Below are positions 9,258 through 17,410 of a stretch of 64,000 nucleotides of DNA, in pieces (the stretch's first letter is position 1; each line of letters starts with the position of its first letter). A model generated the notes under the pieces. That model was not told the DNA's origin. It did not search any database and saw only the letters and a list, made by a program, of their open reading frames with translations. Source of the DNA: Sphaerochaeta sp032144095 (GTDB lineage: Bacteria > Spirochaetota > Spirochaetia > Sphaerochaetales > Sphaerochaetaceae); contig NZ_JAVSNJ010000012.1 of NCBI RefSeq assembly GCF_032144095.1, forward strand, positions 24,797 to 88,796. Reading direction: 5' to 3'. The position numbers and the translations under genes were made by a program.

Positions 9258-9885
9258 CAAAGGCTTTCATGGAATCCTCCCGCTTGATGACAAAGGTAAG
9301 CTCATTCATGGTTGAGACAATCTCGATCACGTTGATCTGCTCCCATGCAAGGCGACGAACCGCCTCATAGACCACCCCGGGGGTCTGCAGGAAATCCCCG
9401 GTAAACACCAGTGAGAGGGCAACCAGGTCCTCCATCTCATGCAGGACCTCCTCTTCCTTTGCAAGCTCCGTTACCAGATGCCTGTATTTCTCGCTTACCG
9501 CAAGCGAAACCTCATGGCTTCCCAGGGTAATGTTCAAGAAATCACCCTTCTCTGTAGAGATCTGGCCATACAGGGCGCCGAGCTTGCTGATGAAGCTGTC
9601 TCGCCTGACCAGGTTCAGGTCAAATATGTTGGTCTTCATCACAATGCCATATTCCACGGTATTGTGCACTTCCTTCTGGTTTCGGCTCTTCAGCTCATCA
9701 CCGTACCTTCTGAGGGCCATGACAATTGCGGCGTTCTTCACCTCCTTGCCATAGGACTTCTCAACCTCAGGCAGGATCGACTGGGCATAATTGCTGAATG
9801 AAAGGATGCCACTGATGAGCATCTCATGTATGAAGGGGGACTTGTCCACGATTCGTTTGACACAACTACTGACCGATTCTGCCAT
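9226..9885 (-). CDS. ACT-domain protein of unknown function
   Basis: A 219-residue protein whose C-terminal half (about 120-219) resembles paired ACT domains like those of aspartokinase regulatory regions, ending in INVIEIVSTMNELTFVIK and a helix. The N-terminal 110 residues are helical with no recognised catalytic motif; no kinase domain is present. ACT domains usually bind amino acids, so a sensing or regulatory role is plausible but unproven. Start ATG 9883-9885 has AAGGAG at good spacing and a clear promoter upstream. It is the first gene of a three-gene run with the NTPase and the queuosine-precursor transporter. Confidence 0.65.
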   Translation of the reverse strand: MAESVSSCVKRIVDKSPFIHEMLISGILSFSNYAQSILPEVEKSYGKEVKNAAIVMALRRYGDELKSRNQKEVHNTVEYGIVMKTNIFDLNLVRRDSFISKLGALYGQISTEKGDFLNITLGSHEVSLAVSEKYRHLVTELAKEEEVLHEMEDLVALSLVFTGDFLQTPGVVYEAVRRLAWEQINVIEIVSTMNELTFVIKREDSMKAFDVLQSFLGVQ

Positions 9886-9907
9886 TCTTTGCTCCTTGCG
9901 ATATGTT

Positions 9908-9937
9908 ATTATAATCACAAGATAAGTATTTTTGCAA
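9908..9937 (-). promoter_or_regulatory. sigma70 promoter of the ACT-domain gene cluster
   Basis: On the minus strand, TTGCAA (9932-9937), an 18-bp spacer, and a perfect TATAAT (9908-9913), about 22 bp before the start codon at 9885. Confidence 0.65.
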
Positions 9938-10008
9938 CAAGTTGTCAAACAAATGTGAGATGAAGTACATACCAAGCATAGGCATCCAGAGGGTTTTCTA
10001 CTTTTTTT

Positions 10009-10078
10009 ATGCTTTGCCTAGTGTTTTTCCCAGCTAAATTCTCCATATAATAGCCCAAAAAAACACTAGACGATTGTA
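10009..10078 (+). promoter_or_regulatory. Inverted repeats and -10 box upstream of nrdR (candidate NrdR boxes)
   Basis: Perfect 11-bp arms, CTAGTGTTTTT at 10018-10028 and AAAAACACTAG at 10059-10069, flank a TATAAT at 10046-10051. The 16-mer at 10063-10078 (ACACTAGACGATTGTA) resembles the NrdR-box consensus ACACWATATATWGTGT. The 16-mer at 10009-10024 is a weaker match ending in AGTGT. Autoregulation is inferred. Confidence 0.4.
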
Positions 10079-10120
10079 AAATCCCCTGTTTGGAACTATA
10101 CTGGACCTAGGAGGATCGCC

Positions 10121-10585
10121 ATGAGATGTCCCCATTGTGATGAGATGAACGACAAGGTCCTGGAGTCCCGCCAGAATGCCAGCGGAACATCCATCAGAAG
10201 AAGAAGAGAGTGCAACAGCTGCGGCTATCGCTTCACCAGCTATGAGCAGATTGAGGACAAGCCCCTGATGGTGATCAAGCGGGACGGAAGACGCGAACGG
10301 TTTGACCTGAACAAGATCGGAAGGGGTATCCGTACCTGTACCGACAAGCTGGACATACCGGAGAGCAGTGTGGAAACGTTATTGCACAACATTGAGGATG
10401 CCATCATGCTCAAAGTCGGTTCCAAGCGTGAAATAACCTCTTCCGACATCGGGGACGAAACCCTGAAGCAGCTGAAAGAGGTGAACCTGGTTGCATATGT
10501 TCGCTTCGCGGCAGTCTACAAAGCCTTCGATGACCTGACCCAGTTCATTGCCGAGATCCAACAGCTGGGACGGGAACTGCAGTAG
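10121..10585 (+). CDS. nrdR: Transcriptional repressor NrdR
   Basis: The ATP/dATP-sensing repressor of ribonucleotide reductase genes. The 154 residues show the N-terminal zinc ribbon (CPHC at 3-6 and CNSCGYRF near 31) followed by the ATP-cone domain (VIKRDGRRERFDLNKI onward). Length and domain order are textbook. The start has AGGAGG 6 bp upstream. It converges on the dGTPase gene with a single base between the stops, placing two genes of dNTP-pool control side by side. No nrd gene is in the window. Possible NrdR boxes lie in its own promoter region. Confidence 0.95.
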   Translation: MRCPHCDEMNDKVLESRQNASGTSIRRRRECNSCGYRFTSYEQIEDKPLMVIKRDGRRERFDLNKIGRGIRTCTDKLDIPESSVETLLHNIEDAIMLKVGSKREITSSDIGDETLKQLKEVNLVAYVRFAAVYKAFDDLTQFIAEIQQLGRELQ

Positions 10586-10586
10586 C

Positions 10587-11738
10587 CTAGCGCGCATCAA
10601 ACCATTTGCCGGTAAGCGAGAGTTCGATGGAATCGTTCAGGTGTTCGGGCTTGAGGATTTCGTTTGCACAATCCAGGCAGAAATTATCGCTCATCCCGGC
10701 AACGTAGTCGTATACCAGGCGACTGAGCGAACCATCATGCTCCATATAGCTCTCCTGCATCTCCATGAGATGGTGGTAGAATCCCATGGCGAGCATGTTT
10801 TTCTCTGAGACATACCCCTGCTCCTCAAATCCATAGCTCTCTAGCAGCATCTTCAGGTAATCGACGATGAGGGTGAGCAGGCGGGTAAAATACCGCTCAT
10901 ACCCCTCAAGCAAGGGGCTCTTGTAGATATAGGCATAGTTGAATGCGATCATCGCCTCAACGGCAGGATAGCAGTGGTCGCTGAAGCTGATGCCTCTCTC
11001 CTCTGACGAGTGCTCGATGACATCGCTGACCAGGGTATCTATGATCTGGGCATTGGTCCTGCCCAGACGGGAGCTTACCAGGGAGGGCAACTGGTTGGCA
11101 TTGACGATGTTGAGCCTTGAGGCGTCCTCAAAGTCCCTTCCGATATAGGCAATGGAATCACTGAACCTCACCACGGCCGCCTCATAGGTGGTGGGGAGCA
11201 GATCCTTCCTCGATACGATATGGGAGAGGTCCTTGATCTGGAAGGTAGGCTGTATCATCTGCACCAGGTGTTCCCCGTTGTGGCAGGCAATCCCGTCGCG
11301 CACAGCGTAGGTGAGGTTCAGCCCCCGCCCATGCTCAGAAAGGAAGTCGACCACACGCAGGCTGTTCAGCTCATGCTCAAACTTGGGGAATCCCTGGCCC
11401 TCCATCAGGGCGGAGAGGATCTTCTCCCCCGTGTGTCCAAAGGGTGTATGGCCAAGGTCATGGCCCATTCCTATGGCCCAGGCGAGCTCAGTGTCCAAAG
11501 AGAGGCCCCTGCAGATGGTGGAGGCGATGGAAGCCACATGCAGGCAGTGTTCCATACGGGTGCAGATGTGGTCGTTGCTCGGGGCAAAGAAGACCTGGGT
11601 CTTGTGCTTGAGCCTCCGAAATGGAGATGAGTGGATGATCGCGGTGGTGTCCCGGTAGTATGCACCCCGTACATCGTTGGTCCGTTCATGGGTTCGCTGT
11701 TGCAGCAGTCCAATATCCAGCTTGTTTGTCATTTCCAT
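10587..11738 (-). CDS. dgt: Deoxyguanosinetriphosphate triphosphohydrolase-like HD protein
   Basis: Hydrolyses dNTPs to deoxynucleosides and inorganic triphosphate. The 383 residues carry the HD-domain metal ligands: RMEHCLHV near residue 61 and GHDLGHTPFGHTGE near 90, with SDSIAYIGRD further on supplying the last Asp. The N-terminal FRRLKHKTQVF is typical of bacterial dGTPase-like proteins of the shorter type. It may accept dNTPs other than dGTP. It is convergent with nrdR. On its other side it is divergent from a small membrane protein gene; a CTATG-N4-CATAG palindrome at 11761-11774 lies between their starts. Confidence 0.9.
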   Translation of the reverse strand: MEMTNKLDIGLLQQRTHERTNDVRGAYYRDTTAIIHSSPFRRLKHKTQVFFAPSNDHICTRMEHCLHVASIASTICRGLSLDTELAWAIGMGHDLGHTPFGHTGEKILSALMEGQGFPKFEHELNSLRVVDFLSEHGRGLNLTYAVRDGIACHNGEHLVQMIQPTFQIKDLSHIVSRKDLLPTTYEAAVVRFSDSIAYIGRDFEDASRLNIVNANQLPSLVSSRLGRTNAQIIDTLVSDVIEHSSEERGISFSDHCYPAVEAMIAFNYAYIYKSPLLEGYERYFTRLLTLIVDYLKMLLESYGFEEQGYVSEKNMLAMGFYHHLMEMQESYMEHDGSLSRLVYDYVAGMSDNFCLDCANEILKPEHLNDSIELSLTGKWFDAR

Positions 11739-11802
11739 AGTTATTCCCCAAATAGTGTAGCTATGGTATCATAGGAGAACACCCTTGGAAAGCGGAGGCA
11801 TC

Positions 11803-12276
11803 ATGGTAGAAACCTATGGATTACCTATTTTCTGTCTACTTTTGAATTTTCTGGCATTTGCTGCCTGCCTTAGGTTTCTCTTTTCCCGACAGGGGCTCTA
11901 TTGGGTCATTCCCCTCATTGTCACCGTCTTCCTGCTAGGCCCCAACGCACTGAGGCTCTATGACATAGCCTCGCTGGGAATTGCAAAGGTTGGACGGTAT
12001 ACCTACATGGATTTCCAGCCGCTTCTGCTTTCGTTGTTCTGGTATGCCATGATCGTCACCTTCCACTTTGCACTCAAGAAAACCGTCAAGGTTAACTACC
12101 ACCATGAACAGGTCAGAAAAAACCTCCATGAGGCGCGCTACCAACTGAAGACCGAGCGCATCACCTACGAGCGAAAGCAACACCGCCGCAAGGCCTACTA
12201 TGCAAATGCACCGGCACGCGTTCCCCTGCTGCAAGCCTACAACAGCGAGTGGACAGACCTCTTCGACAGGACATGA
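11803..12276 (+). CDS. Small membrane protein of unknown function
   Basis: A 157-residue protein I do not recognise. Three hydrophobic segments are visible at about 5-27, 33-52 and 70-92, followed by a basic, probably cytoplasmic tail rich in Lys, Arg, His and Tyr (KTERITYERKQHRRKAYY). The ATG at 11803 has GGAGG just upstream; an in-frame TTG at 11785 is less likely. It begins a tight plus-strand run with the shikimate kinase-like gene (2 bp gap), aroC, XPB and its partner, so it probably shares their transcript. No functional link is evident. Confidence 0.6.
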   Translation: MVETYGLPIFCLLLNFLAFAACLRFLFSRQGLYWVIPLIVTVFLLGPNALRLYDIASLGIAKVGRYTYMDFQPLLLSLFWYAMIVTFHFALKKTVKVNYHHEQVRKNLHEARYQLKTERITYERKQHRRKAYYANAPARVPLLQAYNSEWTDLFDRT

Positions 12277-12278
12277 TT

Positions 12279-12809
12279 ATGGATACCATACTCTTCTTCT
12301 GTGGGATCAAGCACAGTGGAAAGACAAGCCTGGGCAATCTGGTAGCCAAAAAGATGGGATTGTCCTGCAAGGACAACGACCAGCTCATCCTACAAGAGAT
12401 ACCCGGCTTCCCCTCAATACGTTCTTTCTATACAGCCAAAGGCAAAGAGGCCTTCATGGAAAAGGAAAAGTCTGTCCTAGAAGGCTACCTCAGGAAGAAC
12501 CCTCAGCCTTGCATCATCAGCTTGGGAGGCGGGGCGTGTGACAACCAAAGGCTGGTCTCCCTCATCAAGAGCCGGGGCAAGGTCATCTACCTGAGGGTCC
12601 CTGAGAAGGTCCTCCTCAGGCGTATCCTTGTCGGAGGCGTCCCTCCCTTCCTCGACCCAGAGAATGTGGAGCTCTCTTTTTCCACCCTGTATAGGAGTCG
12701 GGATGAACTCTATGGAAAATTCTCCGATATTGTGGTAGAGTTACCAGATTATCCCGATATCCGCGATACGGCAGAGTTCCTTTTTTCCAGACTTTCTGAG
12801 GAGTTATAG
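12279..12809 (+). CDS. Shikimate kinase-like protein
   Basis: A 176-residue P-loop kinase. Walker A is GIKHSGKTS near residue 8, DNDQ near 32 matches the shikimate-binding DxD, SLGGGACDN near 80 matches the substrate-loop GGG, and RSRDELYGKFSD near 140 carries the conserved lid/adenine-side Arg. Its position directly before aroC supports ATP-dependent phosphorylation of shikimate. One difference: the segment that normally reads GExxFRxxE is KEAFMEKE, with Met where the shikimate-binding Arg is expected. It may be a divergent AroK or have altered specificity. Start ATG 12279 is 2 bp after the previous stop. Confidence 0.75.
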   Translation: MDTILFFCGIKHSGKTSLGNLVAKKMGLSCKDNDQLILQEIPGFPSIRSFYTAKGKEAFMEKEKSVLEGYLRKNPQPCIISLGGGACDNQRLVSLIKSRGKVIYLRVPEKVLLRRILVGGVPPFLDPENVELSFSTLYRSRDELYGKFSDIVVELPDYPDIRDTAEFLFSRLSEEL

Positions 12810-12810
12810 C

Positions 12811-13863
12811 ATGGGTCACAATAGTTTTGGTTCATCTTTTACCGTCACTACCTTCGGGGAATCCCATGGTCAGGGGCTCGGGGTCATCATCGACGGCATC
12901 CAGTCAGGCTTCTGCCTCGACATCGAGCAGCTGCAGAGGGAGATGTCCCGCCGCAGGCCTGGGGCCAACCCGCTGGGAACCGAAAGGAACGAGCAGGATG
13001 AGCTGGTGATCCTCTCGGGAATGTATGAGGGCCTGACCACAGGAACCCCCCTTGCCATGATACTCTACAATACCAACCAACGCTCCTACGACTATTCGAA
13101 CCTCAAGGATGTCTTCCGTCCCGGCCATGCCGACTGGACCTTCTTCAAGAAATATGGGGTGCGGGACATCCGTGGGGGCGGCAGGTCCTCAGGTAGGGAG
13201 ACCAGTGCCCGTGTCGCCGCAGGTGGTGTAGCCAAGCAGATCCTTGCCCAAAAGGGCATCGCAATCTTTGGAGGGACCGTACAGGTAGGCCCGGTGGTTG
13301 CCACCAAACGAAACTGGGAAGAGTGTGACAACGCCCTCACCTGCCCTGACAAGGAGGCTGCCATCAGGATGGCGGCCCTCATCGATCAGGTGCGTTCGGA
13401 GAAGGACAGTATCGGGGGGATCATCGAGTGTAGGGTCACCGGCCTTCCTGCCGGACTGGGGGAACCAGTGTTTGGCAAGCTGCAGGCCCTGCTCTCCCAT
13501 GCGGTGATGAGCATAGGGGCCATCAAGGGCGTTCAGTTCGGTGATGGTTTTGCCTGTGCAACCATGAGAGGCAGCCAATTCAACGACCAAAGGACCAGTG
13601 ACGGGTTCCTCTCCAACCACAGCGGAGGAATCCTAGGCGGCATTTCCAGTGGACAGGAGGTCATCCTCCAGGCCGCTGTGAGGCCGACAGCCTCCATAGG
13701 CAAGAGCCAACAGACCGTAGACAAGCAGAACAAGACCACCGATTTGCTGATCGAAGGACGGCATGACCCCTGCATCTGCCCACGAGCTGTGGTGGTGGTG
13801 GAGGCGATGGTTGCCATTACCCTGCTCGACCTCTGGTACACAGCATTCGGGAAACAGAAATGA
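12811..13863 (+). CDS. aroC: Chorismate synthase
   Basis: Converts 5-enolpyruvylshikimate-3-phosphate to chorismate with reduced FMN, the last common step of aromatic biosynthesis. The 350 residues begin with the family signature GESHGQGLGVIIDG and include the central RGGGRSSGRETSARVAAG and a late RHDPCICPRAV segment. Its start lies one base after the shikimate kinase-like stop, and its TGA overlaps the ATG of the helicase gene (ATGA), so translation is coupled on both sides. Shikimate dehydrogenase and dehydroquinase are supplied by the convergent aroDE fusion 3.5 kb away. Confidence 0.96.
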   Translation: MGHNSFGSSFTVTTFGESHGQGLGVIIDGIQSGFCLDIEQLQREMSRRRPGANPLGTERNEQDELVILSGMYEGLTTGTPLAMILYNTNQRSYDYSNLKDVFRPGHADWTFFKKYGVRDIRGGGRSSGRETSARVAAGGVAKQILAQKGIAIFGGTVQVGPVVATKRNWEECDNALTCPDKEAAIRMAALIDQVRSEKDSIGGIIECRVTGLPAGLGEPVFGKLQALLSHAVMSIGAIKGVQFGDGFACATMRGSQFNDQRTSDGFLSNHSGGILGGISSGQEVILQAAVRPTASIGKSQQTVDKQNKTTDLLIEGRHDPCICPRAVVVVEAMVAITLLDLWYTAFGKQK

Positions 13864-15521
13864 ACGACAAACCCCTCATAGTCCAGAGCGACAAGACCCT
13901 TCTGCTCGATGTGCACCACAAGGATAGCGAAGCGTGCCGGTCAGACCTGATGAAATTCTGTGAACTGGTCAAGAGCCCGGAACATGTGCACACCTATACC
14001 CTCAGCGCCATCTCCTTGTGGAATGCCGCCTCAAGCGGGGTAAGCAGCGCCTTCATCTGTGAAAGGATCCAGTTTTGGTCGCGCTTTCCAGTCGGAGAGA
14101 GTGTGCTCTTCTATGTCAGGGACATAGCAACCCGTTTTGGCAAGGTGGTGCTCATGGGAAGTGAAGACCCCATGTACTATCTGCTCTACATCAAGGAAGC
14201 GAAGATCCGGGCCGAACTGACAGCACGCAAGAACATAGCAAAGATGCTCATAGCCAATGACGAGAACTCGTTCCTGCTGGAGAAATACAACCGCGGGGAG
14301 ATCAAGCTGCAGCTCATCAAGCTCGGCTACCCTGTCGATGACCGCATCGCCTTGGAAAAGGGGATCCCTATCCCCATGGGCTTGAGAGAGACAACCCTTG
14401 GAGGCAGGAGCCTCGTCGTCAGGGACTACCAGAAGCAGGCAGCCCAGGCCTTGCTCGGCGACCTTGGTCCTGGTTGCGGCTATGGCACCATCGTGCTGCC
14501 CTGTGGGTCAGGCAAGACGGTGGTAGGGATGCAGATCATGTCCATCCTCCAGACCAAGACCCTCATAGTGACCACAAACATTGCCGCCGTCCACCAGTGG
14601 AGGGATGAGATCCTCGACAAGACAACCCTCTCGGCTGAGCAGATCGGCGAGTATACAGGCGAAAGGAAGGATCCAAAGGATGTTACGGTCTGCACCTACC
14701 AGGTACTCACCTACCGCCCTGACAAGGAAGGGCCATTTCCACACCTGGAGCTGCTGACCAAGGGCGAATGGGGCCTGATCATCTACGATGAGGTACATAT
14801 GCTGCCGGCCCCGGTATTCAAGATCACCGCAGAGCTGCAGGCAGTCTACCGGGTAGGGCTTACGGCAACCTTGGTGCGTGAGGACGGGCGTGAAGACGAG
14901 GTGTTCTCCCTGGTGGGTCCCAAGCGGTTCGATGTTCCCTGGAACGAGCTGCAGCAGCAGGGCTTCATAGCGGAAGCCTACTGCCATGAGGTACGCGTCG
15001 ACCTGCCCACCGACCTGGAGATTCCCTACGCCCTGGGAAACAAGCGGGAAAAATACCGCCTGGCAAGCGAGAACCCGCTGAAACTCGATGTGGTAAAGGA
15101 TCTGGTAAGCCGACACCCGGATGATTTCATCCTGATCATCGGCCAGTACATCTCGCAGCTGGAAACCATCGCCGCACTCTTTGGCCTTCCCATCATCACG
15201 GGAAGCACCCCGAATGCAAAGCGGGAGGAACTCTACCGTGCCTTCAAGGAGGGAGAGATCCATATCCTTGTGGTGAGCAAGGTCGCCAACTTTGCCATCG
15301 ACCTTCCCGATGCCTCCGTTGCCATCCAGGTATCAGGTACCTTCGGCTCCCGCAGTGAAGAGGCTCAGCGTCTGGGAAGGATCCTCAGGCCAAAGAACCG
15401 TTCAAGTTTCTTCTACTCCATCGTAACACGCTACTCCAATGAAGAGGAGTTTGCGGCAAACCGACAGAAGTTCCTTGCTGAGCAGGGCTACTCCTATGAA
15501 ATTGAGGTGTGGAACAATTGA
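13860..15521 (+). CDS. XPB/Rad25-type DNA helicase
   Basis: A superfamily 2 helicase of the XPB/Ssl2 family, known as a nucleotide-excision-repair and transcription helicase in eukaryotes and present in some bacteria and archaea. The 553 residues have an N-terminal XPB-specific region (about 1-110), a damage-recognition-like middle, Walker A PCGSGKT near 216, the Walker B box DEVH near 310, GLTAT (motif III), and motif VI EEAQRLGRILRPK near 500. Its ATG overlaps the aroC stop, and its stop overlaps the start of the next gene. That neighbour resembles the XPB N-terminal module, so the two probably act together. A repair role is inferred. Confidence 0.92.
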   Translation: MNDKPLIVQSDKTLLLDVHHKDSEACRSDLMKFCELVKSPEHVHTYTLSAISLWNAASSGVSSAFICERIQFWSRFPVGESVLFYVRDIATRFGKVVLMGSEDPMYYLLYIKEAKIRAELTARKNIAKMLIANDENSFLLEKYNRGEIKLQLIKLGYPVDDRIALEKGIPIPMGLRETTLGGRSLVVRDYQKQAAQALLGDLGPGCGYGTIVLPCGSGKTVVGMQIMSILQTKTLIVTTNIAAVHQWRDEILDKTTLSAEQIGEYTGERKDPKDVTVCTYQVLTYRPDKEGPFPHLELLTKGEWGLIIYDEVHMLPAPVFKITAELQAVYRVGLTATLVREDGREDEVFSLVGPKRFDVPWNELQQQGFIAEAYCHEVRVDLPTDLEIPYALGNKREKYRLASENPLKLDVVKDLVSRHPDDFILIIGQYISQLETIAALFGLPIITGSTPNAKREELYRAFKEGEIHILVVSKVANFAIDLPDASVAIQVSGTFGSRSEEAQRLGRILRPKNRSSFFYSIVTRYSNEEEFAANRQKFLAEQGYSYEIEVWNN

Positions 15522-17410
15522 CAGAAGATGCCAAAGAGGCTTTCAAGACCTTACTCAACAGATACTCAGAGGAAAACTACTTCTACCTCGCCCGTAACTA
15601 TCTAGGGCTGATCAGCACCCCTTTCCATAAGCCTGCCCTGACCATCAAGCTGTGCAACTTCTTCTGCCAGCCTGAAATCCAGGACAAGGTGCTCAACCTC
15701 ATCGACGAGATGGACCTGGTCATCCTCAGCCTCGTCAACATTGCCGGCCCTCTTACCGGAGAGAACATCCTATCCCTGCTCGAAGGGCGGTGGAGCTACG
15801 GCAATCTGGTGCGCAGGGTGTCCAACCTACAGGAACGCATGATCCTGCTCAACGACGGGGGCTCGCTCATCTTCAACCCGCTCTTCGAGGAAGAGTTGCG
15901 CACGATATGCTCGCTCAAGCCCCTGCTTGGGGAGTCGGCGGAGCCTTGCAGGAACGGAGCCTACTGCTCGACTGAATTTGTCCGGGCCTATCTCAACATC
16001 ATCGAAAGGGATGGCCGTCTAGCCTTCCGTGATGAGTATGCTCCCCTCTTCCCAGCCTATGGAGAAGAGCAGCTGAAGCAGCTGTTCACCCTTGTCGGGG
16101 AGGCCCTGGGGCGGCTGTGTATCATTACAGGCGAGAAACGGGTGACCATCAACCATGAGAAGGCCCATAGGCTACTCACCCTCAATGACCGGCAACTGCT
16201 CTGCCTTTTCATCGCCGAAGGGTTCCCAAGCCAGGAAAGGGGCAAGGCAGCGCATTTTGCCAATACCCTCATTGCCTTTCTCCAGACTCTGGGCTCCTTT
16301 GACGCACAGTCGCTGAAGCTGCTGGTCAAGACCCTCACCCTCAAGGCAGGCATAAGCAATAGGTCCTCCTTTCTGGACAGCATGAGCATCTGGGGCCTGA
16401 TCGCACTGGATGACATCTGGTATGCCAACCACATCGAGGAGGATACCGGACGCTCTACCTTGGTCATCGACAGCGACAACACCGTCAGCTACAGCGGCAG
16501 CTGCAAGGAGGATGACATCCTCTACCGCTTCTCCGACCTAGCGGTATTGGACAGGCAGACCAGCTACCAGGTAACACCCCAAAGCTTTACCAGAGGACTG
16601 GACAACAACCTCGAATGGGAGCAGGTGCGGGACTACCTGAAGCTCAACAGCTATCCGATGATGAGCGAATCGATCCTGAAGTTGCTGAAGATCACCAGCG
16701 AACGCTACGGCCAGATCACCATCTATGACGGGATAGTCCTTTCGACCGAAGAGCGGGTAACGCGCCTGATGGAAAACCTTGAGAGCATGCAGGAGCACAT
16801 CGTTGCCGTCATAGCAAACAATATCTTTCTGATGAAGCGTTCCAGCGAGCAAGTCTGGAGGAATATCCTTGTCTCCAGCGGAGTCCTTGTCCCAACCAGA
16901 CGAGCCGGAGAGCGTGTCGAACTTGTCGGGCAGCAGGACAACCCCCTCTTTGAACAGCTGGTACGCGACAGCAACCTTCGGGAGGTCACCATCACGACAC
17001 CGGTCATCCTGGAACAGGAAAAGCAGAAAAGGGAGAGTACCATCCAGAGCGCCATCGAAAAGGCCACCTTGACCAAGGCCCAACGTTCGGACATCGAGCA
17101 GCGGTACAAGGCAAGGATGATTCTTGTGGAGGAACAGATAGTTCCCCAGGTGGTGAATGGGACCATTGAGGCCGGAGGGTTTGACTATCAGGGCAAGGTA
17201 GGGCTCTGTCGCAATGCGGTGGGCAAGAACAATATTGCCCTGCAGCTGCAGCTCACCGACCAGGAGCTGATTGTCCAGGCCCTTGAGGTTGCCTACACCC
17301 CCCAGAAGGAAGCCCTGCTGAAGGCCTCAGTGATGCCCAACCGGGAAGTGAAGATCATCCCGGTAAGCAAGATCTTTCTCGTAAGGCAGCTTCGCTACCA
17401 TCTCGTCTAG
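15518..17410 (+). CDS. Helicase-associated protein (XPB N-terminal-like domain), putative XPB partner
   Basis: A 630-residue protein without a motor domain. Residues about 312-395 (SDNTVSYSGS, then SDLAVLDRQTSYQVTPQSFTRGLD) resemble the Helicase_C_3/XPB N-terminal type module found in separate proteins beside bacterial XPB. The rest is alpha-helical, with a late charged coiled stretch near 500-540 (KQKRESTIQSAIEKATLTKAQR). TTG at 15518 is preferred: TTGA overlaps the helicase stop and GAGG lies 10 bp upstream. A GTG at 15509 would sit almost on that Shine-Dalgarno. The overlap and domain relationship argue for a complex with the helicase; this is inference. Confidence 0.7.
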   Translation: MTEDAKEAFKTLLNRYSEENYFYLARNYLGLISTPFHKPALTIKLCNFFCQPEIQDKVLNLIDEMDLVILSLVNIAGPLTGENILSLLEGRWSYGNLVRRVSNLQERMILLNDGGSLIFNPLFEEELRTICSLKPLLGESAEPCRNGAYCSTEFVRAYLNIIERDGRLAFRDEYAPLFPAYGEEQLKQLFTLVGEALGRLCIITGEKRVTINHEKAHRLLTLNDRQLLCLFIAEGFPSQERGKAAHFANTLIAFLQTLGSFDAQSLKLLVKTLTLKAGISNRSSFLDSMSIWGLIALDDIWYANHIEEDTGRSTLVIDSDNTVSYSGSCKEDDILYRFSDLAVLDRQTSYQVTPQSFTRGLDNNLEWEQVRDYLKLNSYPMMSESILKLLKITSERYGQITIYDGIVLSTEERVTRLMENLESMQEHIVAVIANNIFLMKRSSEQVWRNILVSSGVLVPTRRAGERVELVGQQDNPLFEQLVRDSNLREVTITTPVILEQEKQKRESTIQSAIEKATLTKAQRSDIEQRYKARMILVEEQIVPQVVNGTIEAGGFDYQGKVGLCRNAVGKNNIALQLQLTDQELIVQALEVAYTPQKEALLKASVMPNREVKIIPVSKIFLVRQLRYHLV

